Below, one piece after another: positions 20,667-29,084 of a DNA stretch of 64,000 bases; the stretch's first letter is position 1, and every line of letters starts with the position of its first letter. The notes beneath the pieces are model-generated. The model saw only the letters and a list, made by a program, of their open reading frames with translations, was not told the DNA's origin and ran no database searches. The stretch covers positions 1 through 64,000 of the forward strand of contig JBFXAJ010000009.1 of the NCBI GenBank assembly GCA_050184415.1. The letters run 5' to 3'. The translations under genes and the position numbers were made by a program. The DNA comes from JADLGL01 sp050184415 (GTDB lineage: Bacteria > Pseudomonadota > Alphaproteobacteria > Rhizobiales > Kaistiaceae).

Positions 20667-21683
20667 TTGCGCCTGACACTATTCGTTGCTCCCGCCATCG
20701 CCGGCGCCGCCCTCCTTGCTTCGCCATCGCAGGCGCAGGACGCGGTCACCTTCGCGACCAACTGGTTCGCCGAGGGCGAGCATGGCGGCTTCTACCAGGC
20801 CCTTGCCGACGGCACCTACGAGCGCTTCGGCCTCGACGTCACGATCCTTCCCGGCGGGCCGCAATCGCCGAACCGGCAGCTCCTCCTCGCCGGGCAGGTG
20901 CAGTTCTACATGGCCGGCAACCTGCTGCAGCCGATCTTCGCCCTGCAGCAGGACGTGCCGCCGATCATCGAGGTCGCGGCCATCTTCCAGAAGGAACCGC
21001 AGGTCTTCCTCGCCCATCCCGAAGCGGGGCTGACGACGCTGGCCGATCTCGCGACCCTCGACACGATCTTCATGGGCACCGACGTCTATTCCTCGATCTT
21101 CACCTGGATGAAGGCGACCTTCCCGGGCTTCACCGACGAGCAGTATCGCCCCTACACCTTCAGCCCGGCGCCGTTCCTCCAGAACCCGCGTTCGGCGCAG
21201 CAGGGCTACGTGACCTCGGAACCGTTCTTCGTGCGCCGCGAAGGCGGCTTCGACCCGCAGGTGTTCCTCGTCGCCGACTACGGCTTCGACACGCCATCGA
21301 CGATGATCGAAGCCCGGGCGGATTTCGTGGAGGCGAACCCCGACATCGTGCAGCGCTTCGTCGATGCGTCGATCATCGGCTGGTACACCTATCTCTACGG
21401 CGACAACTCGCTCGGCAACGCGCTGATCAAGGAGGAGAATCCGGAGATGACGGACGACCTCCTCGCCTTCACGCTCGAGCAGATGCTGGCCTACGAGCTT
21501 ATCGATTCCGGTGCGGCGCTCGAAGGCGGGATCGGCTGCTTCGATGACGCGCGGGTCCAGTCGTTCTATGACGCGATGGTCGCGTCCGGGGTTGTGAACC
21601 CGGGGCTCGACCTGTCGCGGCTCTACACGAACCGCTTCGTCTGCCGTAGCGTTGGCGCGGAGCTTCGGCCGGCAGCGCCCTGA
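20667..21683 (+). CDS. ABC substrate-binding protein, NMT1/THI5-like
   Basis: A 338-residue periplasmic binding protein. The signal peptide (residues 1-23) ends SPSQAQD. The mature start VTFATNWFAEGEHGGFYQALADGTYERFGLDV is the typical NMT1/SsuA-like opening, where a thiamine-pyrimidine or sulfonate-type ligand sits. The start is a TTG with GGGAG upstream; no in-frame ATG gives a signal peptide. It leads a three-gene uptake operon with an ATPase and a permease. Candidate ligands include pyrimidine precursors of thiamine, riboflavin and alkanesulfonates; none can be chosen here. Confidence 0.88.
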   Translation: MRLTLFVAPAIAGAALLASPSQAQDAVTFATNWFAEGEHGGFYQALADGTYERFGLDVTILPGGPQSPNRQLLLAGQVQFYMAGNLLQPIFALQQDVPPIIEVAAIFQKEPQVFLAHPEAGLTTLADLATLDTIFMGTDVYSSIFTWMKATFPGFTDEQYRPYTFSPAPFLQNPRSAQQGYVTSEPFFVRREGGFDPQVFLVADYGFDTPSTMIEARADFVEANPDIVQRFVDASIIGWYTYLYGDNSLGNALIKEENPEMTDDLLAFTLEQMLAYELIDSGAALEGGIGCFDDARVQSFYDAMVASGVVNPGLDLSRLYTNRFVCRSVGAELRPAAP

Positions 21684-21684
21684 C

Positions 21685-21689
21685 GGAGG
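21685..21689 (+). promoter_or_regulatory. Shine-Dalgarno GGAGG without a canonical start after it
   Basis: A perfect GGAGG begins 2 nt after the stop of the binding-protein gene. Five nt later, at 21695, the codon in the frame of the ATPase is ATC. No ATG, GTG or TTG exists in that frame between the upstream stop codon (21647) and 21770. The true start may be ATC, or a substitution may have removed an ATG. Confidence 0.55.
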
Positions 21690-21769
21690 TTCGGATCGCC
21701 ACGCTTGCACCGGAGACCACCGCCCCGCTCGTTTCGCTCGAAGACGTCGGCAAGAGCTACCGGAGCGGC

Positions 21770-22477
21770 GTGAAAGCCCTCGACGGGCTGAGCTTCGCCG
21801 TGCCCGAAGGATCGTTCCTGAGCCTCCTCGGCCCGTCCGGCTGCGGCAAGTCCACGGCCCTTCGCATGATCGCGGGGCTCAGCAGGCCGTCGGAGGGCCG
21901 CATCGTCTGGCACGGCGACGATCCAATCCAGAGCCGCGACATAGGCTTCGTCTTCCAGGATGCGACGCTGATGCCGTGGGCCACGGTCTATGACAACGTC
22001 CGGCTGCCCCTCCGTCTCAAGGGGAGCGAGGGGACCGGCACAAGCGACCGGATCATGGAGGCGCTGGCGCTCGTCGGCCTCGAGAGCTTTGCGCGGGCGT
22101 ATCCCCGCGAGCTCTCGGGCGGCATGAGGATGCGCGCGTCGATCGCCCGCGCGATCGTCGCTCGGCCGCGCGTCCTCCTCCTCGACGAGCCGTTCGCCGC
22201 GCTCGACGAGATCACGCGCTTTCGCCTCAACGACGATCTCCTCCGCCTCTGGCAATCGTTCGGGTGGACGGTCGTCTTCGTCACGCATTCGGTCTTCGAG
22301 TCGGTCTATCTCTCGCAGCGCCTCGTTGTCATGACGCCCCGCCCGGGCCGCGTCGCCGCGACCTTCGAGGTTCCGGCCGCGCCCCGCGACGCCGCGTTCA
22401 GGACCAGCGCGCCCTACAACGCCATCTGCCGCGACGTGACGATCGCGCTTGATCGCGCGATGGAGTCGGCGCGATGA
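21770..22477 (+). CDS. ABC transporter ATP-binding subunit, NitT/TauT type
   Basis: The ATPase of the uptake operon. Motifs are Walker A GPSGCGKST, Q-loop VFQDATLMPWATV, signature LSGGMRMRASIARA, Walker B VLLLDEPFAALDE and H-loop FVTHSVFE. The listed start is the first canonical codon, GTG 21770, giving 235 residues. This start would omit the expected first strand and A-loop Tyr (LVSLEDVGKSYRSG), which are encoded in frame just upstream. The gene probably begins near 21695 after a perfect GGAGG, giving about 260 residues, as usual in the family. The stop overlaps the permease start (ATGA). Confidence 0.9.
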   Translation: MKALDGLSFAVPEGSFLSLLGPSGCGKSTALRMIAGLSRPSEGRIVWHGDDPIQSRDIGFVFQDATLMPWATVYDNVRLPLRLKGSEGTGTSDRIMEALALVGLESFARAYPRELSGGMRMRASIARAIVARPRVLLLDEPFAALDEITRFRLNDDLLRLWQSFGWTVVFVTHSVFESVYLSQRLVVMTPRPGRVAATFEVPAAPRDAAFRTSAPYNAICRDVTIALDRAMESAR

Positions 22478-23304
22478 GCAACACGGATCAATCCGGCGGC
22501 GCGCGGAGCCGCCTCGGCGGCCGCGAGATCCTGCTCCGGATCCTCGTGCCGGTCGGAATGTTCGCGCTGACCATTCTCGTCTGGCAGCTCGTCGTCGACA
22601 TCTTCGACGTCGAGACGTTCGCCCTGCCGGCGCCGGGTCTCGTGTTCCAGTCGCTGGTCGAGGATTTCCACATCCTCGGTCCCGCGCTCCTCGTGACGCT
22701 CAGGCTGACGTTCTCGGCCCTTGCCCTCGCGATCATCGGCGGCGCGGCACTGGCCGTCTTGATGAGCCAGTCGCGCTGGATCGAGCTCGCGCTCTATCCC
22801 TACGCCGTGATCCTCCAGGTCACGCCAGTGGTGGCGATCGCGCCGATCCTCCTGGTCTGGGTGCCGGACACGCAGATCGCGCTCCTCATCCTCGCATTCG
22901 TCGTCGCCTTCTTTCCGATCCTCACCAACACCGCGCAGGGCCTGAAGTCGGTCGACCACAACCTCCTCGACCTGTTCCAGCTCTACGGCGCCGGGCGATG
23001 GAAGCGGCTCCGGCTTCTGCTGGCGCCGAGCGCGCTGCCCTACTTCCTGACCGGGCTAAGGATAGGCGGCGGGCTGGCGCTGATCGCGGCGGTGGTGGCC
23101 GAGTTCGCTGCCGGATCGGCGGGGCGCGGGGCGGGCCTCGCCTTCCGGCTGTTCGAGGCGCAGTTCCGGTATAATGCGCCCCGCGCCTATGCGGCGCTGG
23201 TCCTGCTGTCCCTGACAGGTATCGCGATTTTCGCGGCAACGAGCCTGATTTCGTACCTTGCGCTGCGGCGCTGGCACGAGAGCGCGGCGCCCCGGGAGAC
23301 ATAG
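22474..23304 (+). CDS. ABC transporter permease, NitT/TauT type
   Basis: A 276-residue inner-membrane permease with about six hydrophobic helices. The cytoplasmic coupling-helix region is FQLYGAGRWKRLRLLLAPSALPYFLTGLRIGGGLALIAAVVAEF, a standard binding-protein-dependent permease signature. It overlaps the ATPase stop by 4 nt, so translation is coupled. With the binding protein it completes an importer. No obvious enzyme follows in the operon. Confidence 0.93.
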   Translation: MSNTDQSGGARSRLGGREILLRILVPVGMFALTILVWQLVVDIFDVETFALPAPGLVFQSLVEDFHILGPALLVTLRLTFSALALAIIGGAALAVLMSQSRWIELALYPYAVILQVTPVVAIAPILLVWVPDTQIALLILAFVVAFFPILTNTAQGLKSVDHNLLDLFQLYGAGRWKRLRLLLAPSALPYFLTGLRIGGGLALIAAVVAEFAAGSAGRGAGLAFRLFEAQFRYNAPRAYAALVLLSLTGIAIFAATSLISYLALRRWHESAAPRET

Positions 23305-23393
23305 CCGTCTTGACTGCGACACCCTATTGCTGTTGACGGAGCCTTGGGAGAACCGCACGATGCACCCGCTTTGATATGGCCGGGGGACATATC

Positions 23394-23855
23394 GTGAGCC
23401 GTAACCATCAAAAATCCGTAGCCGGGCGTCTTGTTGCCGCCGCGCGACTTTATCGGTCGCGCGTGGGATCGGCGCTCGGGCCGGTCGGCCTTCACGCGGG
23501 CCAGGAGGGCATCCTCTATGCGCTCGCCGATACCGACGGCCAGTCGATGACCGATCTCGCGGGTACGCTCGGCGTCCAGCCGCCGACCGTCACCAAGATG
23601 GTGGGACGGCTCGCCACCCAGGGCTACGTCCAGCGCCGCGCCTCCAAGACCGACGCCCGCCAGGCGCAGGTGTTCCTGACCAGCGGCGGCCGCAAGGCGC
23701 TCAACGGGCTCGACGCCATCATCGAGGGCGTGGAGGAGACGGCGCTTTCCGGCATCAACGGCAAGGACCGCAAGAAGCTTCGCTCGCTCCTCCGCCAGGT
23801 CGCGGACAATCTCGACGGCGGGGCCGCCGTGGATGATCCCGACGCGGCGGAGTAG
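23394..23855 (+). CDS. MarR-family transcriptional regulator
   Basis: A 153-residue winged-helix protein. The DNA-binding part is SMTDLAGTLGVQPPTVTKMVGRLATQGYVQRRASKTDARQAQVFLT, with the Asp-x-Arg wing tip typical of MarR. GTG 23394 is favoured because GGGGGAC lies 6-7 nt upstream; ATG 23376 would add six residues. It follows the ABC operon by 90 nt and may regulate it (inference). Its ligand is unknown. Confidence 0.87.
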   Translation: MSRNHQKSVAGRLVAAARLYRSRVGSALGPVGLHAGQEGILYALADTDGQSMTDLAGTLGVQPPTVTKMVGRLATQGYVQRRASKTDARQAQVFLTSGGRKALNGLDAIIEGVEETALSGINGKDRKKLRSLLRQVADNLDGGAAVDDPDAAE

Positions 23856-23898
23856 CGGCGCGGCGGCTGGTGTCACCCTCCGACCGCGGTGCGCTGGT

Positions 23899-24240
23899 CT
23901 ATTCCGACCACACCGCGAGTTGGTTCCCCGCCGGGTCGAGGAAGTGAAAGCGCCGCCCGCCGGGAAAGGCGAAGATCGGCCGCACGATCTCCCCGCCCGC
24001 GGCGGTCACCGCCTCGAGCGAGCCTTCAAGATCGTCGGAATAGAGGATGACGAGCGGTCCGGCCGTGCCGACAACCTCGCCGGCCGTGAATCCGCCGTCC
24101 AGGCTGCCGTCGTTGAACGCGGTGTAGTCCGGGCCGTAGTCGGTGAAGGTCCAGCCGAAGGCGGCCTCGTAGAACGCCTTCACAACCGGCAGGTCGGCCG
24201 CCGGCAACTCGATGTAGTTGATGCGGTGATGCGTGTTCAC
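23899..24240 (-). CDS. VOC-superfamily (glyoxalase-like) protein
   Basis: A 113-residue single vicinal-oxygen-chelate module pair. The start MNTHHRINYIELPAADLPVVKAFYEAAFGWTFTDYGPDY and the end HFLDPAGNQLAVWSE are classic for this fold. Potential metal ligands are His6 or Glu11 near the start and the Glu close to the end. Functions in this fold range from lyases to antibiotic-binding proteins, so no reaction is assigned. It lies just upstream, on the same strand, of no partner other than the ABM gene (24272-24562), with which it is probably cotranscribed. Confidence 0.87.
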   Translation of the reverse strand: MNTHHRINYIELPAADLPVVKAFYEAAFGWTFTDYGPDYTAFNDGSLDGGFTAGEVVGTAGPLVILYSDDLEGSLEAVTAAGGEIVRPIFAFPGGRRFHFLDPAGNQLAVWSE

Positions 24241-24271
24241 GCCCGATGCCTCCCATGGCGGCTGCGTCCAG

Positions 24272-24562
24272 TCACAGCCCGACCCCGCCCACCGGCACCG
24301 TCTCGAACCGTTCGCCGAACCCCGAGATCAGAGGTTTCGCCCTTTCGATCGTGGCGCGGACCGCCGGGATCGCCAGCGATGCCTGGTGGGACGCCTTGTC
24401 GGTCCAGACCTCGGTGATCCAGATCGAGTCCGGATCGGTCGGGTCGGTCGCGAGGATGTAGCTGAGACAGCCGGGCATAGCGGACGTGCTCTCGCGCATG
24501 AGGCCGAGGAGGGCGTCGCGCTCGCCGGGCTTGGCGATCATCCGTCCGATCAGTCCGTACAT
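24272..24562 (-). CDS. Antibiotic-biosynthesis-monooxygenase (ABM) domain protein
   Basis: A 96-residue protein with the ABM dimeric alpha-beta barrel pattern. It starts MYGLIGRMIAKPGERDALLGLMRESTSAMPGCLSYILATDPTDPDSIWITEVWTDKASHQASL. Members such as YgiN are quinol monooxygenases that need no cofactor. It precedes the VOC gene on the same strand by about 30 nt. The substrate is unknown. Confidence 0.87.
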   Translation of the reverse strand: MYGLIGRMIAKPGERDALLGLMRESTSAMPGCLSYILATDPTDPDSIWITEVWTDKASHQASLAIPAVRATIERAKPLISGFGERFETVPVGGVGL

Positions 24563-24702
24563 CGGCGACTCCTTCGCTCCCCCGAGGGCTAGCGGGGGCC
24601 GGCGGCGATCTCAAGGCAGCCCCGGGCCCTGTCCGAACGCCATCTTGCTGCCGCCATGAGCGGCGCCGATACTCCACGCTGCTCGTCTCGGAGGATTCTA
24701 GC

Positions 24703-25689
24703 GTGAAACGATCGGGTTGGAGTGCGGCTCTTCTCGTCGCCGTCGGTTCGGCGTGCCTTGCGTCGGGAGGCCCTGCGTCCGCCAATGACGCGACCGCGCA
24801 GATCGGCGCGGGCGGGCTCGAACTCGTCTACAATCCCGCGATCGAGCTCCGCTCCGAGGACCTCTACGTCTCCGCCGAAGAGGTTCGCGTCCGCTACCAG
24901 TTCCGCAACATCACCGCCGAGCCGGTGACGGTGACCGTCGCCTTCCCGCTCCCGGCGCTCGATGCCGGCGAGGTGGGCGACCTTCTGATGGTCGCGATGC
25001 CCCGGCCCGGCGATCCGAACTTCGTCGGCTTCGAACTTACCGTCGACGGCAAGCCGCTGACCCCGGAGGTATACACGCGGGTCTCGGCCCTCGGCATCGA
25101 CCGGACGCAGATGCTGGTCGATGCCGGCGTGCCGCTCAATCCCGCCGACGAAGCGACGTACAATGCGCTCGGCGCGCTGCCGGCGGAGACCATCGAGGCG
25201 TTCCGGAAGGCCGGGCTGCTCCTGGTCGAGGACTGGGGTCTCCTGCCGGTGTGGCGGCTCGAGACCGCCTTCCATTGGGAGCAGACTTTCCCTGCCGGCC
25301 GTGACGTCATCATCGAGCATCGCTACGCGCCGGTGGTCGGCTATGGCTTCTTCGGCGACTACACGCTGGAGGACCCGGAATACCGCGAGCGCTACTGCAT
25401 GGACGCCGATTTCGAACGTGCCGCCCGTGCGCTCCTCGCCCGCAACGCCGAGGCCTTCCCGAACCTCAACGAGCGGCGCATCCAGTACATCCTGACCACC
25501 GCGCGGAACTGGGCGAGCCCGATCCAGCAGTTCCGGCTGACCGTCGACAAGGGATCGCCGGATGCCCTCGTCTCCTTCTGCGGCAACGGCGTCACCCGCA
25601 CCGGCGACACGACCTTCGAGGATACCGAGACCGATTTCGTGCCCGAGCGCGAACTCGATATCCTCATCATTTCGCCCGTCACCCCGTGA
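24703..25689 (+). CDS. DUF4424 domain secreted protein
   Basis: A 328-residue secreted protein. The signal peptide ends GPASANDA. The following GGLELVYNPAIELRSEDLYVSAEEVRVRYQFRN is the opening of the DUF4424 family, whose function is unknown. The central region predicts beta sandwich strands and a Tyr-rich stretch (YAPVVGYGFFGDYTLEDPEYRERYC). The start is GTG 24703 with GGAGGA 7 nt before it. It is probably cotranscribed with the next secreted protein. Confidence 0.83.
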   Translation: MKRSGWSAALLVAVGSACLASGGPASANDATAQIGAGGLELVYNPAIELRSEDLYVSAEEVRVRYQFRNITAEPVTVTVAFPLPALDAGEVGDLLMVAMPRPGDPNFVGFELTVDGKPLTPEVYTRVSALGIDRTQMLVDAGVPLNPADEATYNALGALPAETIEAFRKAGLLLVEDWGLLPVWRLETAFHWEQTFPAGRDVIIEHRYAPVVGYGFFGDYTLEDPEYRERYCMDADFERAARALLARNAEAFPNLNERRIQYILTTARNWASPIQQFRLTVDKGSPDALVSFCGNGVTRTGDTTFEDTETDFVPERELDILIISPVTP

Positions 25690-25729
25690 CCGGCCACCCT
25701 CATCAGACCAAGGCTTGGGAGTCCGCCGC

Positions 25730-26278
25730 ATGAAACCGCTTCTTCGCGTCATCGCCCCTGCAACCGGCGCCATGCTCGCCACCTCCGCGATGGCGCAGCC
25801 GGTCGATCCGCAGATTGCCGCGCTCGTCGAAGCCTGGGTGGCGGAAGAGGGGGCTGACTTCTCCGAGCTCGTGCGGACCTATGGCGGGCAATGCCTGACG
25901 CCGGTAGTGGGCGCCCTCGCCGAAGCGCCGCGCCAGGCGATCATCGCCGCCGGCGGCATCGAGGCCGGGATCGCGGCGCTGCAGACGACCGACCCCGCCG
26001 CCGTCGCCGCGCTGATGCCGGGCCTCCAGGAATGCATCGAGACCCTCTTCGTCGGCGAGCAGGTGCTTGCCTGGCTCCAGGCCGAAGGCGGCGCGCTCAC
26101 GCCCGAGGCCCTGCAGACCGCAACCTTCTGCTACATGGACGCGGTGCGGCCGCTGCCGACCGAGAGCAAGCAGATGATCGTCCAGGCCGAGAATTTCGAG
26201 GCCGGGGCGAATGCGGTCGTCGGCCTCGGCGGAACGGTCGGCACCGAGCTGGCGGCGCGGCTCGAGACCTGCAGCTAG
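25730..26278 (+). CDS. Hypothetical secreted protein with four Cys
   Basis: A 182-residue protein with a signal peptide ending TSAMAQPV. The mature part is mainly helical and Ala-rich. It has four cysteines (GGQCLTP, LQECIET, ATFCYMD, and the end ETCS), enough for two disulfides in the periplasm. No family is recognised. ATG 25730 is chosen for the signal peptide; the longer frame overlaps the upstream gene. It follows the DUF4424 gene by 40 nt, so a shared role is plausible. Confidence 0.7.
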   Translation: MKPLLRVIAPATGAMLATSAMAQPVDPQIAALVEAWVAEEGADFSELVRTYGGQCLTPVVGALAEAPRQAIIAAGGIEAGIAALQTTDPAAVAALMPGLQECIETLFVGEQVLAWLQAEGGALTPEALQTATFCYMDAVRPLPTESKQMIVQAENFEAGANAVVGLGGTVGTELAARLETCS

Positions 26279-26296
26279 ACCGCGGGATCGACGCCG

Positions 26297-26700
26297 CAGG
26301 GAGGCCTACTCCCCCTTGACGGCCCTACGCCGGGACGCGGCGGCAATCTCCCACCTCTCCCCGGCGGGCAGAGGTCGAGCCGTCGCGCAAGCGACGGATC
26401 GGGTGAGGGGTTCCGGCCTCGAGGTCTGTTCCCTTCACGCGAATAGATCTTCACCCTCCCCGGCGGGGAGAGGTGAAGGGGGGCGGCTCCGGCCGGCGCG
26501 CAAGGGTCTCGTTTCGGGGAGGTCAAAACGCGAAGCGTTTTGGGAGGGAGTGGGCCTCGCACCTCGTCATCGCCGGTCGAACACCCTCCACGCGCTCCGC
26601 CAAGGCTTGCTCCGCAAGCCAAGCTTCGCGGTCTCCCCCGCAAGGTGGGAGAAGAGACAGGGGACTCTGCTGCCGATCCGGAACGCACTCCGGTTTGCGG
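26297..26700. repeat. Mosaic of short hairpin repeats
   Basis: An intergenic block built from consecutive small palindromes: cgtcgc-gcaa-type at 26381-26396, an arm pair around ggcgggg near 26450-26478, aaaacgc-gaa-gcgtttt at 26525-26541, ggcttgc-tcc-gcaagcc at 26604-26620, and tctccc/gggaga at 26632-26652. Most have a 3-4 nt loop of gaa, caa or tcc type. No credible gene is present. A related smaller block lies at 53490-53645. Such mosaics are common in Hyphomicrobiales intergenic DNA. Confidence 0.7.
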
Positions 26701-26713
26701 GAAGACTCCTTGA

Positions 26714-27691
26714 TCACGCCGTCAGGTCGAACACGCCGGCCGCCCCGTCCTCGGTGCCGAAGGCGAGGCGCTCGCCGCGGTCGTCCCAGGTGAGCGCCGA
26801 CACCGCGCCACCGCCGGCCGGCCGAAGGAGCGACCCGTCGCCGTCGCCGAACGGCCCGATGGCGACGACGCCGTCGCGATAGCCGATCGCGACGAGGTCG
26901 GCGCGGGGATGGCAGGCCACCTTCGTCACCAGCGAGTCGCGCGCGCCGAGTTGCAGCGGCTGCTTGCCTTGCGGGCCGTCCTTGGTGATGAACGGCCAGA
27001 GGATCGCGGCGTCGGCGCCCGACGTTGCGAGGAACTTGCCCTTGGCGGACCATGACAGCGAGCGCGGCTTGGCGGCGTAGCCGGTCATCCGGAGGTGATT
27101 GCCCTCGGGCAGCTTCCAGCCGTGGAGGGCGTTCTCCTGCATCGCGCTGATGAGGTATTTCCCGTCGGGCGAAAAGAGGACGCCGATATGGGCGCCCTTC
27201 CACTCGAGCTCCACCGCTGGGGAGCTCGCATTGGCGAACCACAGCGACACGCCATTGTAGCGCGCCACCGCGAGGCGAAGGCCCTTGGGCGCGAAGGCGA
27301 GGCCCGCCACGCTGCGCTCATGCGCGAAGGACTTCTCCTCGCCCGAGGCGAGCCGGACGACGGCCTCCTTGCCGACCCCGAACGCCACCGCGCCATGAGG
27401 GCCAGTCGCTAGCTGGTCGATCCACTTCTTCGGCCGCTCGGCAAGAAGGGTAGTCGCGCCCGTCGGACTCGTTTCGACCACCTTGCCGTCGTCGCCCGAG
27501 GTGATGAGGGCAGCGCCGCTCACGGTGCGGGCGGTTGCGAGGATCGCGCCGTCATGGGCCTTCACGATATCGGCGGTCTCGTCCTGGACCAGCCGCACCG
27601 TTCCGTCACCCAGCGCGAACGCAGGCACGCCGCCGATGAACTCGGCGCCGACGACGAAGGCTTCGAAGGGAAGACGCTGCAGGGTGGGCAT
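26714..27691 (-). CDS. WD40-repeat beta-propeller protein
   Basis: A 325-residue cytoplasmic WD40-type protein without signal peptide. Repeats show a His or Asp followed about 25 residues later by hydrophobic-x-W/F, for example AHDGAILATARTVSGAALITSGDDGKVV, SVAGLAFAPKGLRLAVARYNGVSLWF, GVLFSPDGKYLISAMQENALHGWKL and AVSALTWDDRGERLAFGTEDGAAGVFDL. It is expected to form a seven-bladed scaffold. It lies just downstream of the COG0523 GTPase on the same strand, an arrangement suggesting cotranscription. Confidence 0.87.
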   Translation of the reverse strand: MPTLQRLPFEAFVVGAEFIGGVPAFALGDGTVRLVQDETADIVKAHDGAILATARTVSGAALITSGDDGKVVETSPTGATTLLAERPKKWIDQLATGPHGAVAFGVGKEAVVRLASGEEKSFAHERSVAGLAFAPKGLRLAVARYNGVSLWFANASSPAVELEWKGAHIGVLFSPDGKYLISAMQENALHGWKLPEGNHLRMTGYAAKPRSLSWSAKGKFLATSGADAAILWPFITKDGPQGKQPLQLGARDSLVTKVACHPRADLVAIGYRDGVVAIGPFGDGDGSLLRPAGGGAVSALTWDDRGERLAFGTEDGAAGVFDLTA

Positions 27692-27923
27692 GAGAACGAG
27701 CAGCCGTTGTGGGTGCGGTTTGTCGGCCAGGTCATCGCCGAAGGCAAGGCGCGACCGTTTGGGGCGTTGGCCGAGCCAAGAAAAACAATCGGCCCCGCTG
27801 GTGAGGCGGGGCCGGGGAATTGGGCTGGCGGCTGGCTGGGGGGCCGGTGGAGCGGTTGGTTGGAACCGCGCTGACCGCCAGGAGCTTCAACCTCGCTCCG
27901 ATTGGTTAACGAGCGGTTAACGC

Positions 27924-28997
27924 TCAGGCGTTCGCCCGGGTGGACTCGAACCCCGTCCGCAGGAATTCCGGATCGAGGTTGCGCCCGATGAAGACGAGCT
28001 TCGACACCCGCGCCTCGTCGTCCCGCCACGGCCGCTGGTGGTCGCCCTCCACGATCATGTGGACGCCCTGGATGACGTAGCGCTCCTTGTCGCCTTCGAG
28101 GGCAAGGATGCCCTTGAGCCGGAGGATGTCGGGCCCTTGCGCCTGGGTGACGTCGCGGATCCAGGCGAAGAAGCGCTCCGGCTTCAGGTCGCCGGCGACC
28201 AGCGCCACGCTCTTCACCTCCGGGTCATGCCGGTCGTCGTCATGGTCGTGATCATGATCGTGGTGGTGGTCGTGATCGTGATGATGATGGTCATGATCGT
28301 GGTCGTGATCATGGTCATGTTCGTGATGATGATGGTGGTGGTGATGATCCTCGACCAGGAATTCCGGGTCGAGGTTGAGGATGCGATCGAGGTCGAACGC
28401 GCCCCGGTCGAGGACGCGGTCGAGCGGGATCGCGCAGCGCTCGGTCCGGTGGATCACCGCATGCGGATTGATCTTGCGGATGATGCGCTCGACCTGGGCG
28501 AGGTCGGTGGGAGAGACGAGATCGGCCTTGTTGAGGAGGATCACGTCGGCGAAGGCGATCTGCTCCTGCGCCTCCGGCGCGTCGAGGAGGCGCAGCAGGA
28601 GATGCTTGGCATCGGCAACCGTCACGATCGCGTCGAGCTTGGCGCGCTCGCGGATGTCGTCGTCCATGAAGAAGGTCTGCGCCACCGGGGCCGGGTCGGC
28701 GAGGCCGGTCGTCTCGACGAGGATGCCGTCGAAGCCGCCGGGCCGCTTCACGAGGCCCTCCACGGCGCGGACGAGGTCGCCGCGGACGGTGCAGCAGATG
28801 CACCCGTTGTTCATCTCGTAAATCTCCTCGTCGCTGTCGACGATGAGCTCATTGTCGATGCCGATCTCGCCGAACTCGTTGACGATGACCGCGTATTTCT
28901 TGCCGTGCTGCTCGGTCAGGATGCGGTTGAGGAGCGTGGTCTTGCCGGCGCCGAGATAGCCGGTGAGGACGGTGACGGGGATCTGGTCCTGGCTCAT
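27924..28997 (-). CDS. CobW/COG0523 GTPase with His-rich metal-binding tract
   Basis: A 357-residue G3E GTPase, a metallochaperone family. Motifs are GYLGAGKTT (Walker A), NEFGEIGIDNELI, the metal-site CICC (near residue 68), VETTGLADP, and LNKADLV (guanine specificity). Residues about 215-257 form a tract of some 40 residues made almost entirely of His and Asp, followed by the CobW C-terminal domain. Members deliver Zn, Co or other metals to enzymes; the tract argues for zinc or nickel storage. ATG 28997 gives the canonical MSQDQIPVTVLTGYLGAGKTT. No Zur-type operator was recognised upstream. Confidence 0.94.
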   Translation of the reverse strand: MSQDQIPVTVLTGYLGAGKTTLLNRILTEQHGKKYAVIVNEFGEIGIDNELIVDSDEEIYEMNNGCICCTVRGDLVRAVEGLVKRPGGFDGILVETTGLADPAPVAQTFFMDDDIRERAKLDAIVTVADAKHLLLRLLDAPEAQEQIAFADVILLNKADLVSPTDLAQVERIIRKINPHAVIHRTERCAIPLDRVLDRGAFDLDRILNLDPEFLVEDHHHHHHHHEHDHDHDHDHDHHHHDHDHHHDHDHDHDDDRHDPEVKSVALVAGDLKPERFFAWIRDVTQAQGPDILRLKGILALEGDKERYVIQGVHMIVEGDHQRPWRDDEARVSKLVFIGRNLDPEFLRTGFESTRANA

Positions 28998-29084
28998 GAT
29001 GTGCCTGGTCTTCGGAAGGGAGGGAGGATGGTCGGCCGCTGATATAGGCGCTGAACGCCCGCTTTGCACCTCCCGGGCGGCCCT

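Noticed and set aside
28038..29042. A 334-codon frame with a long Val/Met/Ile run opposite the COG0523 gene
   Set aside because: The Val/Met run is the antisense of the His/Asp codon tract; it is not a membrane protein.
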